In this document: one piece after another, positions 32,215 to 43,015 of the stretch
Numbering within the stretch: the stretch's first letter is position 1
Layout of the letters: every line of letters starts with the position of its first letter
NCBI GenBank assembly: GCA_024244685.1
Contig: JAAEOJ010000143.1
Coordinates: 1-64,000 of the forward strand
Direction: 5' to 3'
Length of the DNA stretch: 64,000 nucleotides
Source of the DNA: Mycoplasma sp.
GTDB taxonomy: Bacteria > Bacillota_I > Bacilli_A > Mycoplasmatales > Metamycoplasmataceae
Translations under genes and position numbers: made by a program
Notes under the pieces: generated by a model
The model's database searches: none
Told to the model about the DNA's origin: nothing
The model's input: the letters and a program-made list of their open reading frames with translations, nothing else

Positions 32215-33246
32215 ATGAATAAATGAAATGAAAAAACAAAACTAAAAAGTATTGAATTAAAGAACAAAGTGGCAATGGCTCCAATGTGTACATATGTTTC
32301 TGTTAACGGAGAACCAAATTCTTTTCATGTTCAACACTACTTATCAAGAGCATGAGGTAATGTTGGATTAATTATCCAAGAATCTACAGGTGTATCTAAA
32401 TTAGGCGGAAGAATTGATGATAAATCATTGGCTATTTACAATAATGAATTAGCTAAAATGTATATCCCCATTGTAGAAGGAGTTCATAAAGCTGGTTCAA
32501 AGATTTTTATACAACTTTCTCATGCAGGTCCAAGAAATGAAGTTAAAGGGCAATCTTGATCATCTTCAGAAATTAAATTATCTGATAAATATGAAAAAGC
32601 TGAAGAAATGACAAAGGAACATATAAAGGAAATTATTAACGATTTTGCAAATGCTGCCAAAAGAGCAGAAGAAGTAGGATATGACGGAATTGAAATCCAT
32701 GCCGCACACGGATATCTATTAAGTTCTTTTATATCTCCTGCTGTAAATGTAAGAAAAGATGAATATGGAAAAGATAGGTTTTTAATCATTAAAGAGGTTT
32801 TTGAAGCAATTAAAAACAAAGGGGTTAAGATACCTTTAGGAATTAGAATTTCTGCAATTGAATGGGCTGTAGAAAAACCCAACTCTAAAATAGAAGATTT
32901 TGTTAAAGGTTTAAAACCGATTGAAAAATATTTGGAATATATCCATGTTTCAAGTGGTGGTGTATTACAAGAAGGGATTAACATTAAGGCGGTTCCTCTT
33001 TATCAAATACCATATGCTGAAGCCATTAAGAAAGAATTTCCTGGAACTCCAATAATTGGAGTTGGTTTAATTAAAACTAACGATGATTTAAATGAAGTAG
33101 TTTCAAGAGTTGATATTGCTGCAGTAGGTAGAACATTATTGAATAATCCAATGGTTTTATTAAAATGACAAGAAAATTTCGAAGATGATGTTACTCCTAG
33201 AGTTTATCAAGTTACTCATGGTGGAAAATCTCCTTGGGAAAAATAA
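32215..33246 (+). CDS. NADH:flavin oxidoreductase of the Old Yellow Enzyme family
   Basis: 343 residues, TIM-barrel FMN enzyme. MAPMCTYVSVNGEPN near the N-terminus is the YqjM-like FMN region with its regulatory Cys, QLSHAGP and IEIHAAHGYLLSSF are the conserved core, and GVGLIKTN...VGRTLLNNP binds the FMN phosphate. Substrate is unknown; relatives reduce activated alkenes or act as NADH oxidases. AGAGGA lies before the ATG. Confidence 0.88.
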
Positions 33247-33307
33247 TAATAATTTATACTAAAAATACTTTAATTTATATTATAATAAAAAGGCACTTTG
33301 TATAAAT

Positions 33308-33400
33308 GGGCAAATACCCAAGTCTGGCTGAAGGGACTGGTCTTGAAAACCAGCAGGGGCTTTACCGCCCGCGGGGGTTCGAATCCCTCTTTGCCCGCCA
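33308..33400 (+). tRNA. tRNA-Ser (TGA)
   Basis: 93-base cloverleaf with the long variable arm of serine tRNAs; anticodon stem CTGGT/ACCAG around CTTGAAA (anticodon TGA). CCA encoded. TATAAT at 33281-33286 is a likely -10 box. Confidence 0.95.
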
Positions 33401-33406
33401 TATATT

Positions 33407-33432
33407 AAAAACAACCTAATAGGTTGTTTTTT
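33407..33432 (+). terminator. Terminator of tRNA-Ser
   Basis: AAAAACAACCT / AGGTTGTTTTT with a three-base loop and a T run. Confidence 0.75.
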
Positions 33433-33477
33433 CTTTTATTATTAAAATAATTATTTTGTGTTAAAATATTTTGAATA

Positions 33478-34434
33478 ATGAAAAAGAAAAAAATTTTATT
33501 AATAACAGCGATTTTATTAATTATGGCATCTTTATTTGGTATTTTTGTTTTAGGCGTTTATAAAATTAGTGACAACATTTTTATTTTTAATGAATATGTA
33601 AAGAAATTATTAAGTGAAAGACCATTGAGAAAATTAAATATAAATAATAATAAGCATATTTTATTTATTGGTGTAGATGGATTATCTGGTCCAGCTGTAT
33701 TACAATCAAAAAATAATAACTACAAAGATTTAGAAAAACATTCTATATATAATGTTAATGGAGAAAGAAGCCGTTGAACATATACAATTAGAAGTTTTAT
33801 GTCGATATCATCAGGAAAAGATTTAAATGAAATTGAATTAAGTTTAATTAAGAACAGACTTATTGATACATCTATATTTAATACAATATCAAGAAGCAAA
33901 AAAACAACTGCTATTTTTGAGTCTGGTTATAATGTAGATGGAGATGTATTTGCTGCTCCAGATACATATATTGATTATTATCCATTTAATGAGAATATTA
34001 GCAAAAGTGTTATGATGAATGAGTTTGAAAAGTTAGATGAAAAAACAACCATAAAAGGAATGGATTATTTCTTAAAAAATCAACCAACATTTGAAATGAT
34101 GTATATTGCAAATCCAGATCATGCAGGACATAATTTTAATGGTTGATCAAAAGAATACTTAAGGTCTATAGAATTTATAGGAGAAAGACTAAAATATATT
34201 ATAGACAGATTAAAAACAAATCCAACACTAGCAAAAAATACATTAGTTTATATTACAAGTGATCACGGATTTGAAAAAAATATGAATTCTCATACAAATG
34301 TAAATACATTTAACACAAAACATGTTCCAGTATATTTTTGAAATATAGACTATAATTCTAAAAAAGCTAATGAATATGAAAGCAAAAATTATAATGCTAG
34401 ATTTTACTGAGAAGAATGGCTAGAGGGTAAATAA
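33478..34434 (+). CDS. Membrane-anchored alkaline-phosphatase-superfamily hydrolase
   Basis: 318 residues. One N-terminal membrane segment (about 7-30) anchors the protein, with the rest outside. Metal-binding blocks of the superfamily are visible: FIGVDGLSG (first Asp), NPDHAGHNF and TSDHGFEKN, as in type I phosphodiesterases / nucleotide pyrophosphatases. The nucleophile Ser/Thr is probably in the SFMSISSGKD region, like the F-P-S/T block. Substrate unknown. No clear ribosome binding site; TAAAAT lies ten bases before the ATG. Confidence 0.75.
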
Positions 34435-34497
34435 AAGTTAAAAAGTTTGTTTATTATTTTTTAATTGATATAATTTTATTAAGTAATAAGGGGGTTT

Positions 34498-35382
34498 ATG
34501 TCTTTAATTATTAAAAATGTAACAAAAGTTTTCGAGAATAAAAAGGTTGCTTTAGATAAAGTTAATTTAGAGTTTAAAAAAAATCAAATTACTGGTTTGA
34601 TTGGTTTTAATGGCTCTGGAAAAACTACTTTATATAATATAATTTTAAATTTTATTGAAAAGCATGAAGGTGAAATTTTATTAAATAATAAACCTATAAC
34701 AAAAAAAGATTTAAGATTTTTTACATTTTTAGGTGCAGGTATGGATTCTAAAAATACCACCACTTCGAGAAATTATTTATTGATGATTTCTGATTTATAT
34801 TTTGTTCCTAAAGAAAAAGCCCAAAAAACTATAGAAAAATTAGCTAAAAAAATGGATTTTATTGAAAATTTAGATAAACCAATTAAAACTTTATCTAAAG
34901 GTAACCAACAAAAAATAAAAGTTATTATTTCATTATTAAATCCAAATACAAAATACTTAATTCTTGATGAACCATTTGATGGTTTAGATCCATTAATGGT
35001 AGATACAATTGCAAAATTATATTTAAAGCTTAAAAATGTAACTATAATTGTAACATCTCATAGAATGGAAGTTGTGCAACAAATGTGTAATGATTTTTAT
35101 GTTATTAAGGATGGAAAAATTATTGATATGAGAAAAATTAATAAAGAATCTATTATGGTTGCTGTAAATTCAGAAGTTTCTATTAAAAAAATTCAACAAG
35201 AAAAATATGTTACATCAATTAATAAAATTAATGATGAACACTTAATTGAAATTAAAGATATATCATCATATAAAAAATTAACTTCTTTACTTATTGCAGA
35301 TAAAAATTATACATACTCAACAATTAGTCAAAAAAGTATTGCTGAATCGGTATTTTTAGGATATGGAGATAAAAATGAATAA
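34498..35382 (+). CDS. ABC transporter ATP-binding protein (ABC-2 exporter type)
   Basis: 294 residues. Walker A GFNGSGKTT near residue 37, signature LSKGNQQK, Walker B LILDEPFDGLDP, and a C-terminal ~80-residue extension typical of ABC-2 exporter ATPases such as NatA or drug/antibiotic exporters. It overlaps the permease gene by eight bases. A GGGGG stretch precedes the ATG. Cargo unknown. Confidence 0.88.
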   Translation: MSLIIKNVTKVFENKKVALDKVNLEFKKNQITGLIGFNGSGKTTLYNIILNFIEKHEGEILLNNKPITKKDLRFFTFLGAGMDSKNTTTSRNYLLMISDLYFVPKEKAQKTIEKLAKKMDFIENLDKPIKTLSKGNQQKIKVIISLLNPNTKYLILDEPFDGLDPLMVDTIAKLYLKLKNVTIIVTSHRMEVVQQMCNDFYVIKDGKIIDMRKINKESIMVAVNSEVSIKKIQQEKYVTSINKINDEHLIEIKDISSYKKLTSLLIADKNYTYSTISQKSIAESVFLGYGDKNE

Positions 35383-36385
35383 AGTAAAATTAGAAAAAGA
35401 AAATAATAATTTTTTTAGAACATTGAAAATTGCAAAAACAGAATTTAAAAATCAATTTAATATAAGTAAAATATTTGTTGCTTTAATTATTATTGTTGTA
35501 GCTTTACTTGGGCCTATTATTCAATTGTCTGTAAGAGATATAGAGACACTGCAACAACAAAAACTTATTAAAATAGTAAGCAAAATTCCTCAAACAATTA
35601 AAGATAGTTTGAATATTACTAATTCAACGCATATTGATGATGGTGTATTGAAACAAATAATTGATTTTTTAAAAAACAACTCAAACTTATTACCAAAAAA
35701 TTTAAATATTTCTATTCCTGCTTTAGAAGCTGCAACAATTTCTTCATTATCTTTTAATATGCTAAGTCAAATTTTTGCAACATCAATACTATATGCTTTA
35801 GCACAAAGGATTTTCTCTATTATTAAAAATAAAAACTCAGCTGATAGAAATAGAATAATGTATATAAATTACAATAAAAATACTGTATTATTTTTTAAAT
35901 TATTAATGAGCTCATTTATGTTTATGTTTATTGTTGGTGGAGCAGATTCTATTGGAATATTTCTAGTTAAAATTGTAGGTAAAGGATATATTAATGCTAA
36001 TATAACAAAACAATTATTAACACAATTATTCGGAATATTTGTATTCTACTGATTTATTCAAATATTCTTGCATTTCATTTTATCATACATTAATTCTAAA
36101 AAGATTAAAGCTATTTCAATTGCATCTTGATTATTATCAACAGCATTTCTTTATATTATTCTTTCAATTGTATTAGGAGTTAGAAGAGAATTAAATGATG
36201 TTATTGTAAATAATGTTTATGTATTTTCATTTATACCTATTATTAATATAGTTGTATTGCCATTAGTTCTATATGGTATTATTCCACTTTGAACTATAAT
36301 TCCTATTTCAATTCAAATGATTATAGCTATAGGTTTAATTTGAAAACCAACAGCATCATCAGTAAAAAATTATTTATGTAGTTAA
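35375..36385 (+). CDS. ABC-2 type permease
   Basis: 336 residues with one N-terminal membrane helix (about 31-52), an extracellular stretch of about 80 residues, and five or six further helices. This is the layout of NatB-like ABC-2 permeases. It pairs with the ATPase just upstream. I chose ATG 35375, preceded by GGAGAT; an in-frame ATG at 35363 lacks such a site. Confidence 0.82.
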
Positions 36386-36409
36386 AAATAAGGGTTAACC
36401 CTTATTTTT
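36384..36409. terminator. Bidirectional terminator
   Basis: AAAAATAAGGG / CCCTTATTTTT separated by TTAA, a perfect inverted repeat between the convergent ABC permease and tsaD; it overlaps the tsaD stop. Confidence 0.8.
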
Positions 36410-37330
36410 ATATTCTAAAATTACTTCAGCCGCTTTTGCTATCATAGCTCCATTATCAGTTGAATACTTTAAGTTTGGTATTATTGGATTGCTATGAATT
36501 TTTAAAAACTCTTTTCTTAATTTAGAATTAGCAGATACTCCTCCAGATAAAAGTATAGAATTTGGATTATATTTTTTAATTGCCATTTTCATTTTATTTA
36601 TTAATAAAGTTATAGCTGCATTTTGAAAAGCAGAAGAAATTTCTTTTTTATCTATTTCTTTATTTTTTTGTTTTAGATTATGTATGTGATTTATTGTATG
36701 TGATTTTAAACCAGAAAAAGATAAGTCTAAAGAATCATTGTTCATTGGAACAGGAAATTTTAATTTAGGATTATGACCTTTGCAAATCTTATCTATATTT
36801 GGTCCACCTGGATAATCTAATTCAAGTTTTCTAGCAACTTTATCATAAGCTTCCCCAACAGCATCATCTTGTGTCTGTCCAACTATTGTAATATCTTCAG
36901 GGTTATTAATAAGCATAATTTGTGAATGTCCACCTGATACTAATAATGCAAGTGTAGGGTAAGTAATTTCTTTTTCAATAGCACAAGAGTATATATGTCC
37001 AATTAAATGATTGATTGGCATTATTGGTATTTCTAATGCAAAAGAAATTCCGTGAGCTAATAATGAACCCATATGTAAAGCTCCAATTAAACCAGGTTCT
37101 TTAGTGTAAGCAACAAGATCTATGTTGTCTATTTTTGACTCTAATTTTAAAGCTTCTAAAACAACACCTACATTAATAGCGTGCTCTCTTGAAGCGATTT
37201 CAGGAACTACTCCACCAAATTTTTTATGTTCTTTTATTTGTGAATATGTAATTAATGATTCAACAACACCATTATCAATTATTGACAGTGAAGTGTCATC
37301 ATGTGATGTTTCTATACCAAGTATTCTCAT
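36395..37330 (-). CDS. tsaD: tRNA threonylcarbamoyladenosine synthase subunit TsaD
   Basis: 311 residues. GIETSHDDTS (residues 5-14), the metal ligands HLIGHIYS, SGGHSQI and a final STDNGAMIA match TsaD/Kae1. With TsaB and TsaE (both in the window) it makes t6A37 in ANN-reading tRNAs. TATAAT (37337-37342, minus strand) ends six bases before the ATG, no ribosome binding site. Confidence 0.95.
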   Translation of the reverse strand: MRILGIETSHDDTSLSIIDNGVVESLITYSQIKEHKKFGGVVPEIASREHAINVGVVLEALKLESKIDNIDLVAYTKEPGLIGALHMGSLLAHGISFALEIPIMPINHLIGHIYSCAIEKEITYPTLALLVSGGHSQIMLINNPEDITIVGQTQDDAVGEAYDKVARKLELDYPGGPNIDKICKGHNPKLKFPVPMNNDSLDLSFSGLKSHTINHIHNLKQKNKEIDKKEISSAFQNAAITLLINKMKMAIKKYNPNSILLSGGVSANSKLRKEFLKIHSNPIIPNLKYSTDNGAMIAKAAEVILEYKNKG

Positions 37331-37366
37331 AAATTAATTATAAATAAAAATAACAACTCGAGTTTG

Positions 37367-38791
37367 CTATTTTTTAAATTTATTCATTATATAAGGTTTA
37401 GCTTTAACACAAGAATTTATTGCATATGAAATTCCTTGCATTCCTACACCAGAATTATTAGTTCCTAGAAATGGTAGATTATTAGTTTCTCTAGATGGAA
37501 TACCGTTTACATTTATAGAACCGGTATTTATATCTTTCCCAATATTTGCAGCCTTATCTATATTTGAACTGAAAATTGAAACAGATAAAGCAAAATCAAT
37601 ATCATTCGCAATTTTTGTGGCTTCCTCTATTTTTTTAAAACTTAAAATAGGTATGACTGGTCCATATTGGTCTTCTTTAACTATATCCATATCTATTGTA
37701 CAATTTGATAAAATAGTAGGCGACATTAAGTTTTCATCATATACTCCACCCATTTCTATGACTGCTCCTTGTTTGGTTGCATCATCTATTAAATCCTTTA
37801 ATTTATTAACTGATTCCTTGTTAATAAGAGGGCCTACTAATGAATCATTCAGTGGAGAACCTATACCAACACTCAATAATTGTCTTTTAATTTCATTTAT
37901 TAATTCTATTTTAATATCTTCATGTACGATAAGTCTTTTTATTGCAATATTGCTTTGACCAGAATAAGAAAAAGCTCCTTTAATAATTTCTATAGCCACT
38001 TTTGGAATATTAATATCTGAAAATATAATCGCAGCATTATTCCCACCTATTTCTAAATCTAAACTTGGAAAAATATTTGATTTCAATATTTTATTTCCAA
38101 TTTCTTTTTTTCCTGAAAAAATAATTTTATCTATTTCTTTATTTTTAATAAGTATCTCTCATAATTCTTTTCAATCGCCAATTATTAAATTAACAACACC
38201 AGAAGGAATACCAGAAGAATGTAATAATTTAAAGATTTCTGCAGCAATAACAATAGCATTATCATCTGGTTTATAAACAATACAATTCCCTGATATAATT
38301 ATCGAAATAATTTGAGCCACTCCTATTCTTAAAGGTGAGTGGAAAGGAGAAAATGAAAGTATTACTCCTAAAGGTTCTAAAACAATAAAAGCGGATTTAT
38401 TTTTATTGTGTATTTCAGAAGAATCTATATTTTTTATATAAATATTATAATATTCATGTATAGTATCCTCTATATATCTATAAGTAGATAAGATTTCTTC
38501 TTTTGCTTCACTAATACTTTTACCTATTTCTGAAGTTAATAATTTTATTAGAAATGATTCGCTTGTTTTCAAAACTTCTAAGAACTTTTCAATACAATTA
38601 ATTCTTTGATCTCTTGTTTTTGCTTTTCAGTTTGGTTGCGACTTTCTCGCTGAAGAAAATGCCAACTCAATATCTTGTATGCTACTTTTATATACAGAAC
38701 CCATAGGTTGCATATCAATAGGAGAAATTGAAACCTTAACATTATCAGAAGATTTAAATTCTCCGTTAATATATCCTTTTTGTTTTATCAT
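37367..38791 (-). CDS. GapN-like aldehyde dehydrogenase lacking the catalytic Cys
   Basis: 474 residues, the length of NADP-dependent non-phosphorylating GAPDH (GapN), with matching blocks SGQ..IAIKRLIV, LEIGGNNAAI and SGVGMQGISYAI. The catalytic cysteine position of the GQxC motif is Asn281 (SGQSNI), and the oxyanion Asn of the PFNYP block is His151 (SPFHSP); the general base Glu247 is kept. Relative spacing matches GapN residues N154/E250/C284 with a constant offset of three. The reading frame is otherwise intact, so it is not an ordinary pseudogene. It may be a non-catalytic paralogue or in slow decay. TATAAT ends six bases before the ATG. Confidence 0.85.
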
Positions 38792-38810
38792 AAAATAATT
38801 ATAAATAAAA

Positions 38811-38831
38811 AAAGAGAATACTAATCTCTTT
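38811..38831 (-). terminator. Terminator of tsaB
   Basis: AAAGAGA / TCTCTTT with a seven-base loop, T run on the minus strand, 24 bases after the tsaB stop and seven bases before the -10 box of the next gene. Confidence 0.65.
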
Positions 38832-38855
38832 AATTAAAATATTTATAATAAAAAA

Positions 38856-39383
38856 TTAACCGATATTAGGTTTTTTTATATATAAAGGTTTTAATTCCAA
38901 AATATTTTTAACCTCATTAAAAAGAACTAAATATTCATTAGGGCTTTTAATTAATTCATCATAATTATAATTAGTAGATGGTTTAAAGGGAATTATTTTT
39001 ATAGGATTTTTTAATTTTCCATTTAATACAATTCCATAATAAGACATATTTGATCTAGCATCAATAAAAATTTCTTTTTCTCCTTTTGGTCCAGCAATTA
39101 ATTGTATTGAAGAAGTTACAAATATTTTTGCTTTTGTTATTTGACAAATAGACCTAACAAATACCAATGCTGTTCTAGAACCGGTAAATGATCCTGGGCC
39201 AATTGTAATATAAAATTCCTTTATATCTTTTGTTTTGTATTTTCCTAAAACTTCTAAAAATACTTTTGGTAAAGCATCAGCTTTTTTTACTAAATCTTTT
39301 ATTAATTTATAAGAAATATTTTTACCATTTTTAATTAGTAAAATAAAAAGGTGTTTGTTTGATGTATCTATAATTATTTTCAT
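38856..39383 (-). CDS. tsaB: t6A biosynthesis protein TsaB
   Basis: 175 residues. IDTSNKHLFI near the start and TIGPGSFTGSRTALVFVRS around residue 60 are the TsaB hallmarks. It is shorter than the usual ~230 residues, as in other mollicutes. It partners TsaD and TsaE. The start is preceded by TATAAA five bases upstream without a ribosome binding site. Confidence 0.9.
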   Translation of the reverse strand: MKIIIDTSNKHLFILLIKNGKNISYKLIKDLVKKADALPKVFLEVLGKYKTKDIKEFYITIGPGSFTGSRTALVFVRSICQITKAKIFVTSSIQLIAGPKGEKEIFIDARSNMSYYGIVLNGKLKNPIKIIPFKPSTNYNYDELIKSPNEYLVLFNEVKNILELKPLYIKKPNIG

Positions 39384-39573
39384 ATTTATTTATAAGTATT
39401 TTGACATTTAAATTTAAAATATATTTATTAAATTGTTTTATTATGCCTTGAAAATACCCCTCTCTATTTGTATCTAAATGTATTTCATATCTTTGTCCTG
39501 AATAAATAATTGTTTTTGCAAATTTATTATTTTTATTGTTTCTGTAATTATTCTTCTTCAAATATTCTTTCAT
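39331..39573 (-). CDS. Doubtful 80-residue ORF between tsaE and tsaB
   Basis: This ORF overlaps the end of tsaE by 26 bp and the start of tsaB by 53 bp, filling the 164-bp gap between them. The peptide is Asn/Lys-rich at its start, then has a more protein-like stretch (SGQRYEIHLDTNREGYF). No ribosome binding site and no -10 box at the proper distance are visible, and no family is recognised. It may be chance. Confidence 0.25.
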   Translation of the reverse strand: MKEYLKKNNYRNNKNNKFAKTIIYSGQRYEIHLDTNREGYFQGIIKQFNKYILNLNVKILINKYENNYRYIKQTPFYFTN

Positions 39574-39922
39574 TATTTTTTTTATAAATTTTTATTTTTA
39601 AAGAATTTTCGTTGAAATTTTCTTTTAAATTTTTTCATCATTCTATAATTACTATTTTATCTCCAAAATAATCTTCGTATTCCTCTAATGTCCCGTTTAA
39701 TTTATATGCATCAATATGAATGAATTTATCATAAATTTTCATTATGTTGAAAGTTGGAGATACAACTACTTTTTTTTCACCTAAAGCTTCAGCAATAAAT
39801 TTTGTTAATGTTGTTTTACCAGAACCTAAATCTCCATCCAATAAAATAAATTTATGATTACCTAATTTTTTTATAATTTGGTTTGCATATTTTTTTGTAT
39901 CTTCCAAACTTTTAACTATCAT
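39548..39922 (-). CDS. tsaE: t6A biosynthesis ATPase TsaE
   Basis: 124 residues. Walker A GDLGSGKTTLTK (residues 30-41), SPTFNIMKIY and HIDAYKLNG match TsaE; the terminal IIEWWKNL (Trp from TGA) fits the family's conserved EWxE region. TATAAT (39930-39935, minus strand) ends seven bases before the ATG and lies only three bases from the trmB stop. Confidence 0.92.
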
Positions 39923-39937
39923 AAATAAAATTATAGA

Positions 39938-40543
39938 TTAAAATTTTGCTTGTAAAAAATTAATATTTTTTTCTTTTTCAGATCACTTTTTTTCATAACC
40001 AGTCATAACATTATGTTTTGAAAAAGGAGAATTATGAAAATCGTTAGTTGATACTAATATTTCCATCCCGTATTCTTTCATTGATTCTAAAGAATATTCA
40101 AAAAATTTATCGTTATCTGTCTTTAAATTAATTACACCATCTTTATCTAAAATATTTTTATATAAATCTAAAAATGATTTATAAGTTAATCTTCTTTTTT
40201 CATGCCTTATTTTAGGTCAAGGATCTGAGAATGTTAATCATAAAAACATAACTTTTCCTTTTATTAATTCTGAAAGATCTTTAATATCTTTATCAATAAT
40301 TAAAAAATTATCTATATTTAATATTTCAGCTCTTTTCATTGCTTTATGAGCAACGGTGGCATATTTTTCAATTCCAACAAAAAATTTATTTGGATTATTT
40401 TTAGCTAATTGAGTAATCATTTCGCCTTTACCCATTCCTAATTCAATAATTACATCTTTATTGACTTCTATGGGATATTTTTTAGTTGTATATTTTGAAT
40501 TATCTAATTCAATTTGTGCTTTAGGGTTGTGTCTTAATCTCAT
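39938..40543 (-). CDS. trmB: tRNA (guanine-N7-)-methyltransferase
   Basis: 201 residues. [10 protein letters not shown] opening, the SAM-binding [15 protein letters not shown], and the TrmB signature [16 protein letters not shown] are present. It methylates G46 of tRNA. A TATAAT box lies nine bases before the ATG and no ribosome binding site is seen. Confidence 0.94.
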
Positions 40544-40578
40544 AATAAATTAATTATATAAAAATTTATTATAGTTTA

Positions 40579-41079
40579 TTAAAACTCGATACCTTTTTTA
40601 GCTTGAACACCTTTATTAAAATAATGTTTTTCTGCTTTTAAGTGTGTTATTAAATCTGCTTTATCAAATATTTCTTTTAAAAAATAATGACCAGATATTA
40701 AAACATCTTTTGTTTTTATATGATCTTTAATTGCATCTAATAATTGTTCTGTTGTTGCATGTTTTGTTTCAACTAAATCTAAAAACTCATCTAAAAATAT
40801 TATATCTGCTGAAGACTCAGATATATCTTTTAATCCTTTTAAAATTATTTCTTTTGTTTTTATTTTTTCTTCTGGGGTCATATCTTTAGTAAATTTATTT
40901 GTGAAATGATAATTTTTAATTTCTAAACCTAATTTCGCCAATTGTTCATTTTCTCCTGTTTCTCTTCCTTTTAAGAAACGAAAGTATTCTACCTTTTTCT
41001 TTGATGATATTGCTCTTAAAGCAGTACCATTTAAAGTAGATGTTTTACCTCTTCCAAATCCATAATATATATGTAACAT
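40579..41079 (-). CDS. cobO: ATP:corrinoid adenosyltransferase (CobO/BtuR family)
   Basis: 166 residues. The family P-loop appears as GFGRGKTSTLNGTALRA (residues 7-23), with FRFLKGRETGE (the KG...GE block) and Walker B DIIFLDEF around residue 97. CobO/BtuR enzymes attach the 5'-deoxyadenosyl group to cob(I)alamin. The usual N-terminal segment before the P-loop is absent. In this window it would supply adenosylcobalamin to the class II reductase at 56488-59010. TATAAT (41086-41091, minus strand) ends six bases before the ATG, no ribosome binding site. Confidence 0.85.
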   Translation of the reverse strand: MLHIYYGFGRGKTSTLNGTALRAISSKKKVEYFRFLKGRETGENEQLAKLGLEIKNYHFTNKFTKDMTPEEKIKTKEIILKGLKDISESSADIIFLDEFLDLVETKHATTEQLLDAIKDHIKTKDVLISGHYFLKEIFDKADLITHLKAEKHYFNKGVQAKKGIEF

Positions 41080-41097
41080 ATCTTTATTATAAAATAA

Positions 41098-41119
41098 TAA
41101 ATAAGCATTTGCTTATTTA
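41098..41119 (-). terminator. Terminator of topA
   Basis: AAATAAGCA / TGCTTATTT separated by two bases, directly after the topA stop on the minus strand. The downstream T run is weak, with A/T-mixed sequence. Confidence 0.5.
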
Positions 41120-42952
41120 TTATTTTTTTTGAAATTTTGGTTTAGCTATAGATTGTGTATATCTACATTTAGGGAAATTTTTACAAGCAATAAATTTTTG
41201 GCCTTTACGAGATCTTTTAAAGATTAATATTCCACCATCTTCAGGACAAGGTTCTTCAGATGCTGGTAAAGCCAATAATTTTGTATGTTCCATTGTTTGT
41301 TCGGCTTTATCGATAGTTTTATTGAACTTATCTCAAAATGATTGCATTGTTGCTTTAAGTTTGTGATTTCCATCAGCTATTTTGTCTAACTCTTTTTCTA
41401 CTTCAGCAGTATAAGTTTCGTTTATAACTTCTGGAAAGTGATTTATTAATTTAAAATTAACAATTTTACCAAACTCTGTTGGTTTAAGAGCTCTTCCTTC
41501 TTTTTCTACATAACCACGTTCTTTTATTTTATTAACTGTTGCTGAGAATGTTGAAGGACGACCGACACCAATGTTATCCATTTGTTCAATTATAGAACCC
41601 TCATTATATCTTGCTGGAGGTTTTGTTGCTTTTTCTTCATTTATATAGTCAATAACATTAATAACTTCACCTTTTTTAAATTTAGGAAGTTCTTTTGAAG
41701 GGTCATATCCAGTGGCTTTTAAATAACCATCAAATATAACTTTTGAAGATGACATTTTAAATTGATTATTTCCATCTAATAATTCATATCTTATAATTTC
41801 TCTTATAGGTTGTGTCATTAGTGATTGAATAGTTCTTGTATAAATTAAATTATAAACTTTGAATTCTAATGTTTTTAATTTAAATAGAGACTTAGCTTTT
41901 TCCGGTGTTAAAGATATATCTGTTGGCCTAATAGCTTCATGAGCGTCTTGAGCACCAGCAACACCCTTTATGTTGTCGGATACATATTCTTTACTATATT
42001 TTTTTTCTAAATAAATTTTTGATTTTTTAACAAAAGTGTCAGACATTCTTGTTGAATCTGTACGAGGATAAGAAATAAGCCCACCTTCTCCATAACCTTC
42101 ATAAAGTTTTTGTGCAGCAAACTGAGTTTGCTTTGAAGATAATCCTAAAGATGATTCTGATGCTTTATATAAAACAGATTGTTTAAATGGAGATTTCATT
42201 GCATCTTTTCTTTTTGAAACTTTTATATTTTTAACTTCTAAAGAATTTGTAAGTGTTTTCATTACAGAGTCATTTTCTTCTGGCATGATTCATTCTTTAT
42301 TATCTTGTTCTGAATTTGGATTATAATATTTTGCAATTACATCTTCTGAAATTTTAGCTTCTAAATTAAAATATTTAATTGGAATAAAAGCATCTATTTT
42401 AACTTCACGTTCAACTATTAATTTAAGAGCTATTGATTGAACTCTTCCGGCTGTTGGTCTAATTGGGTAATCAGATAGTTTTTTTGCTATTAATCCAGAT
42501 AATCTGTATCCAATAATACGATCTAACATTCTCCTAGTTTTTTGAGCATCCACAAGATCTTGATCTAGTTTTGCAGGGTTTTCTACAGCTTTATTAACAG
42601 CTTCTTTTGTAATCTCATTAAAACGTATACGTTTAAATTTATCTTTAATATTTAAAAATGTAATTAAATTATCAGCTATAGCTTCACCTTCTCTATCGGG
42701 GTCGGTTGCAATTAGAACTTCAGAAGATTTTTCTGAAGCTTTGGTTAACTTTTTAATTACTTCTTTTTTTGTAGGATCAATTTTATATTTTGGTTCTCAA
42801 TTTTCTATATCAATACCTAATCTATATTCTCCTGTTGAAGGTAATTTAACAATATGACCAACTGATGCCATAACATTATAATTTGAACCTAAGTATTTTT
42901 CTATTGACTTTATTTTATTTGGGGATTCAACTATAACTAATTTTTTATTCAT
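41120..42952 (-). CDS. topA: DNA topoisomerase I
   Basis: 610 residues. The TOPRIM domain starts [17 protein letters not shown] with [11 protein letters not shown]; the active-site Tyr is in [13 protein letters not shown]. One C-terminal zinc-ribbon-like unit remains (CPEDGG...CKNFPKC), but its first pair has a single Cys (usual CPxCGG). It relaxes negative supercoils. The reading frame uses several TGA Trp codons. TATATT ends six bases before the ATG and no ribosome binding site is present. Confidence 0.95.
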
Positions 42953-43015
42953 ATATTCAATATACCAAAAAAAATATAAGAAAAAAAATATAAGAAATAA
43001 ATTAATGTAAAAAAA

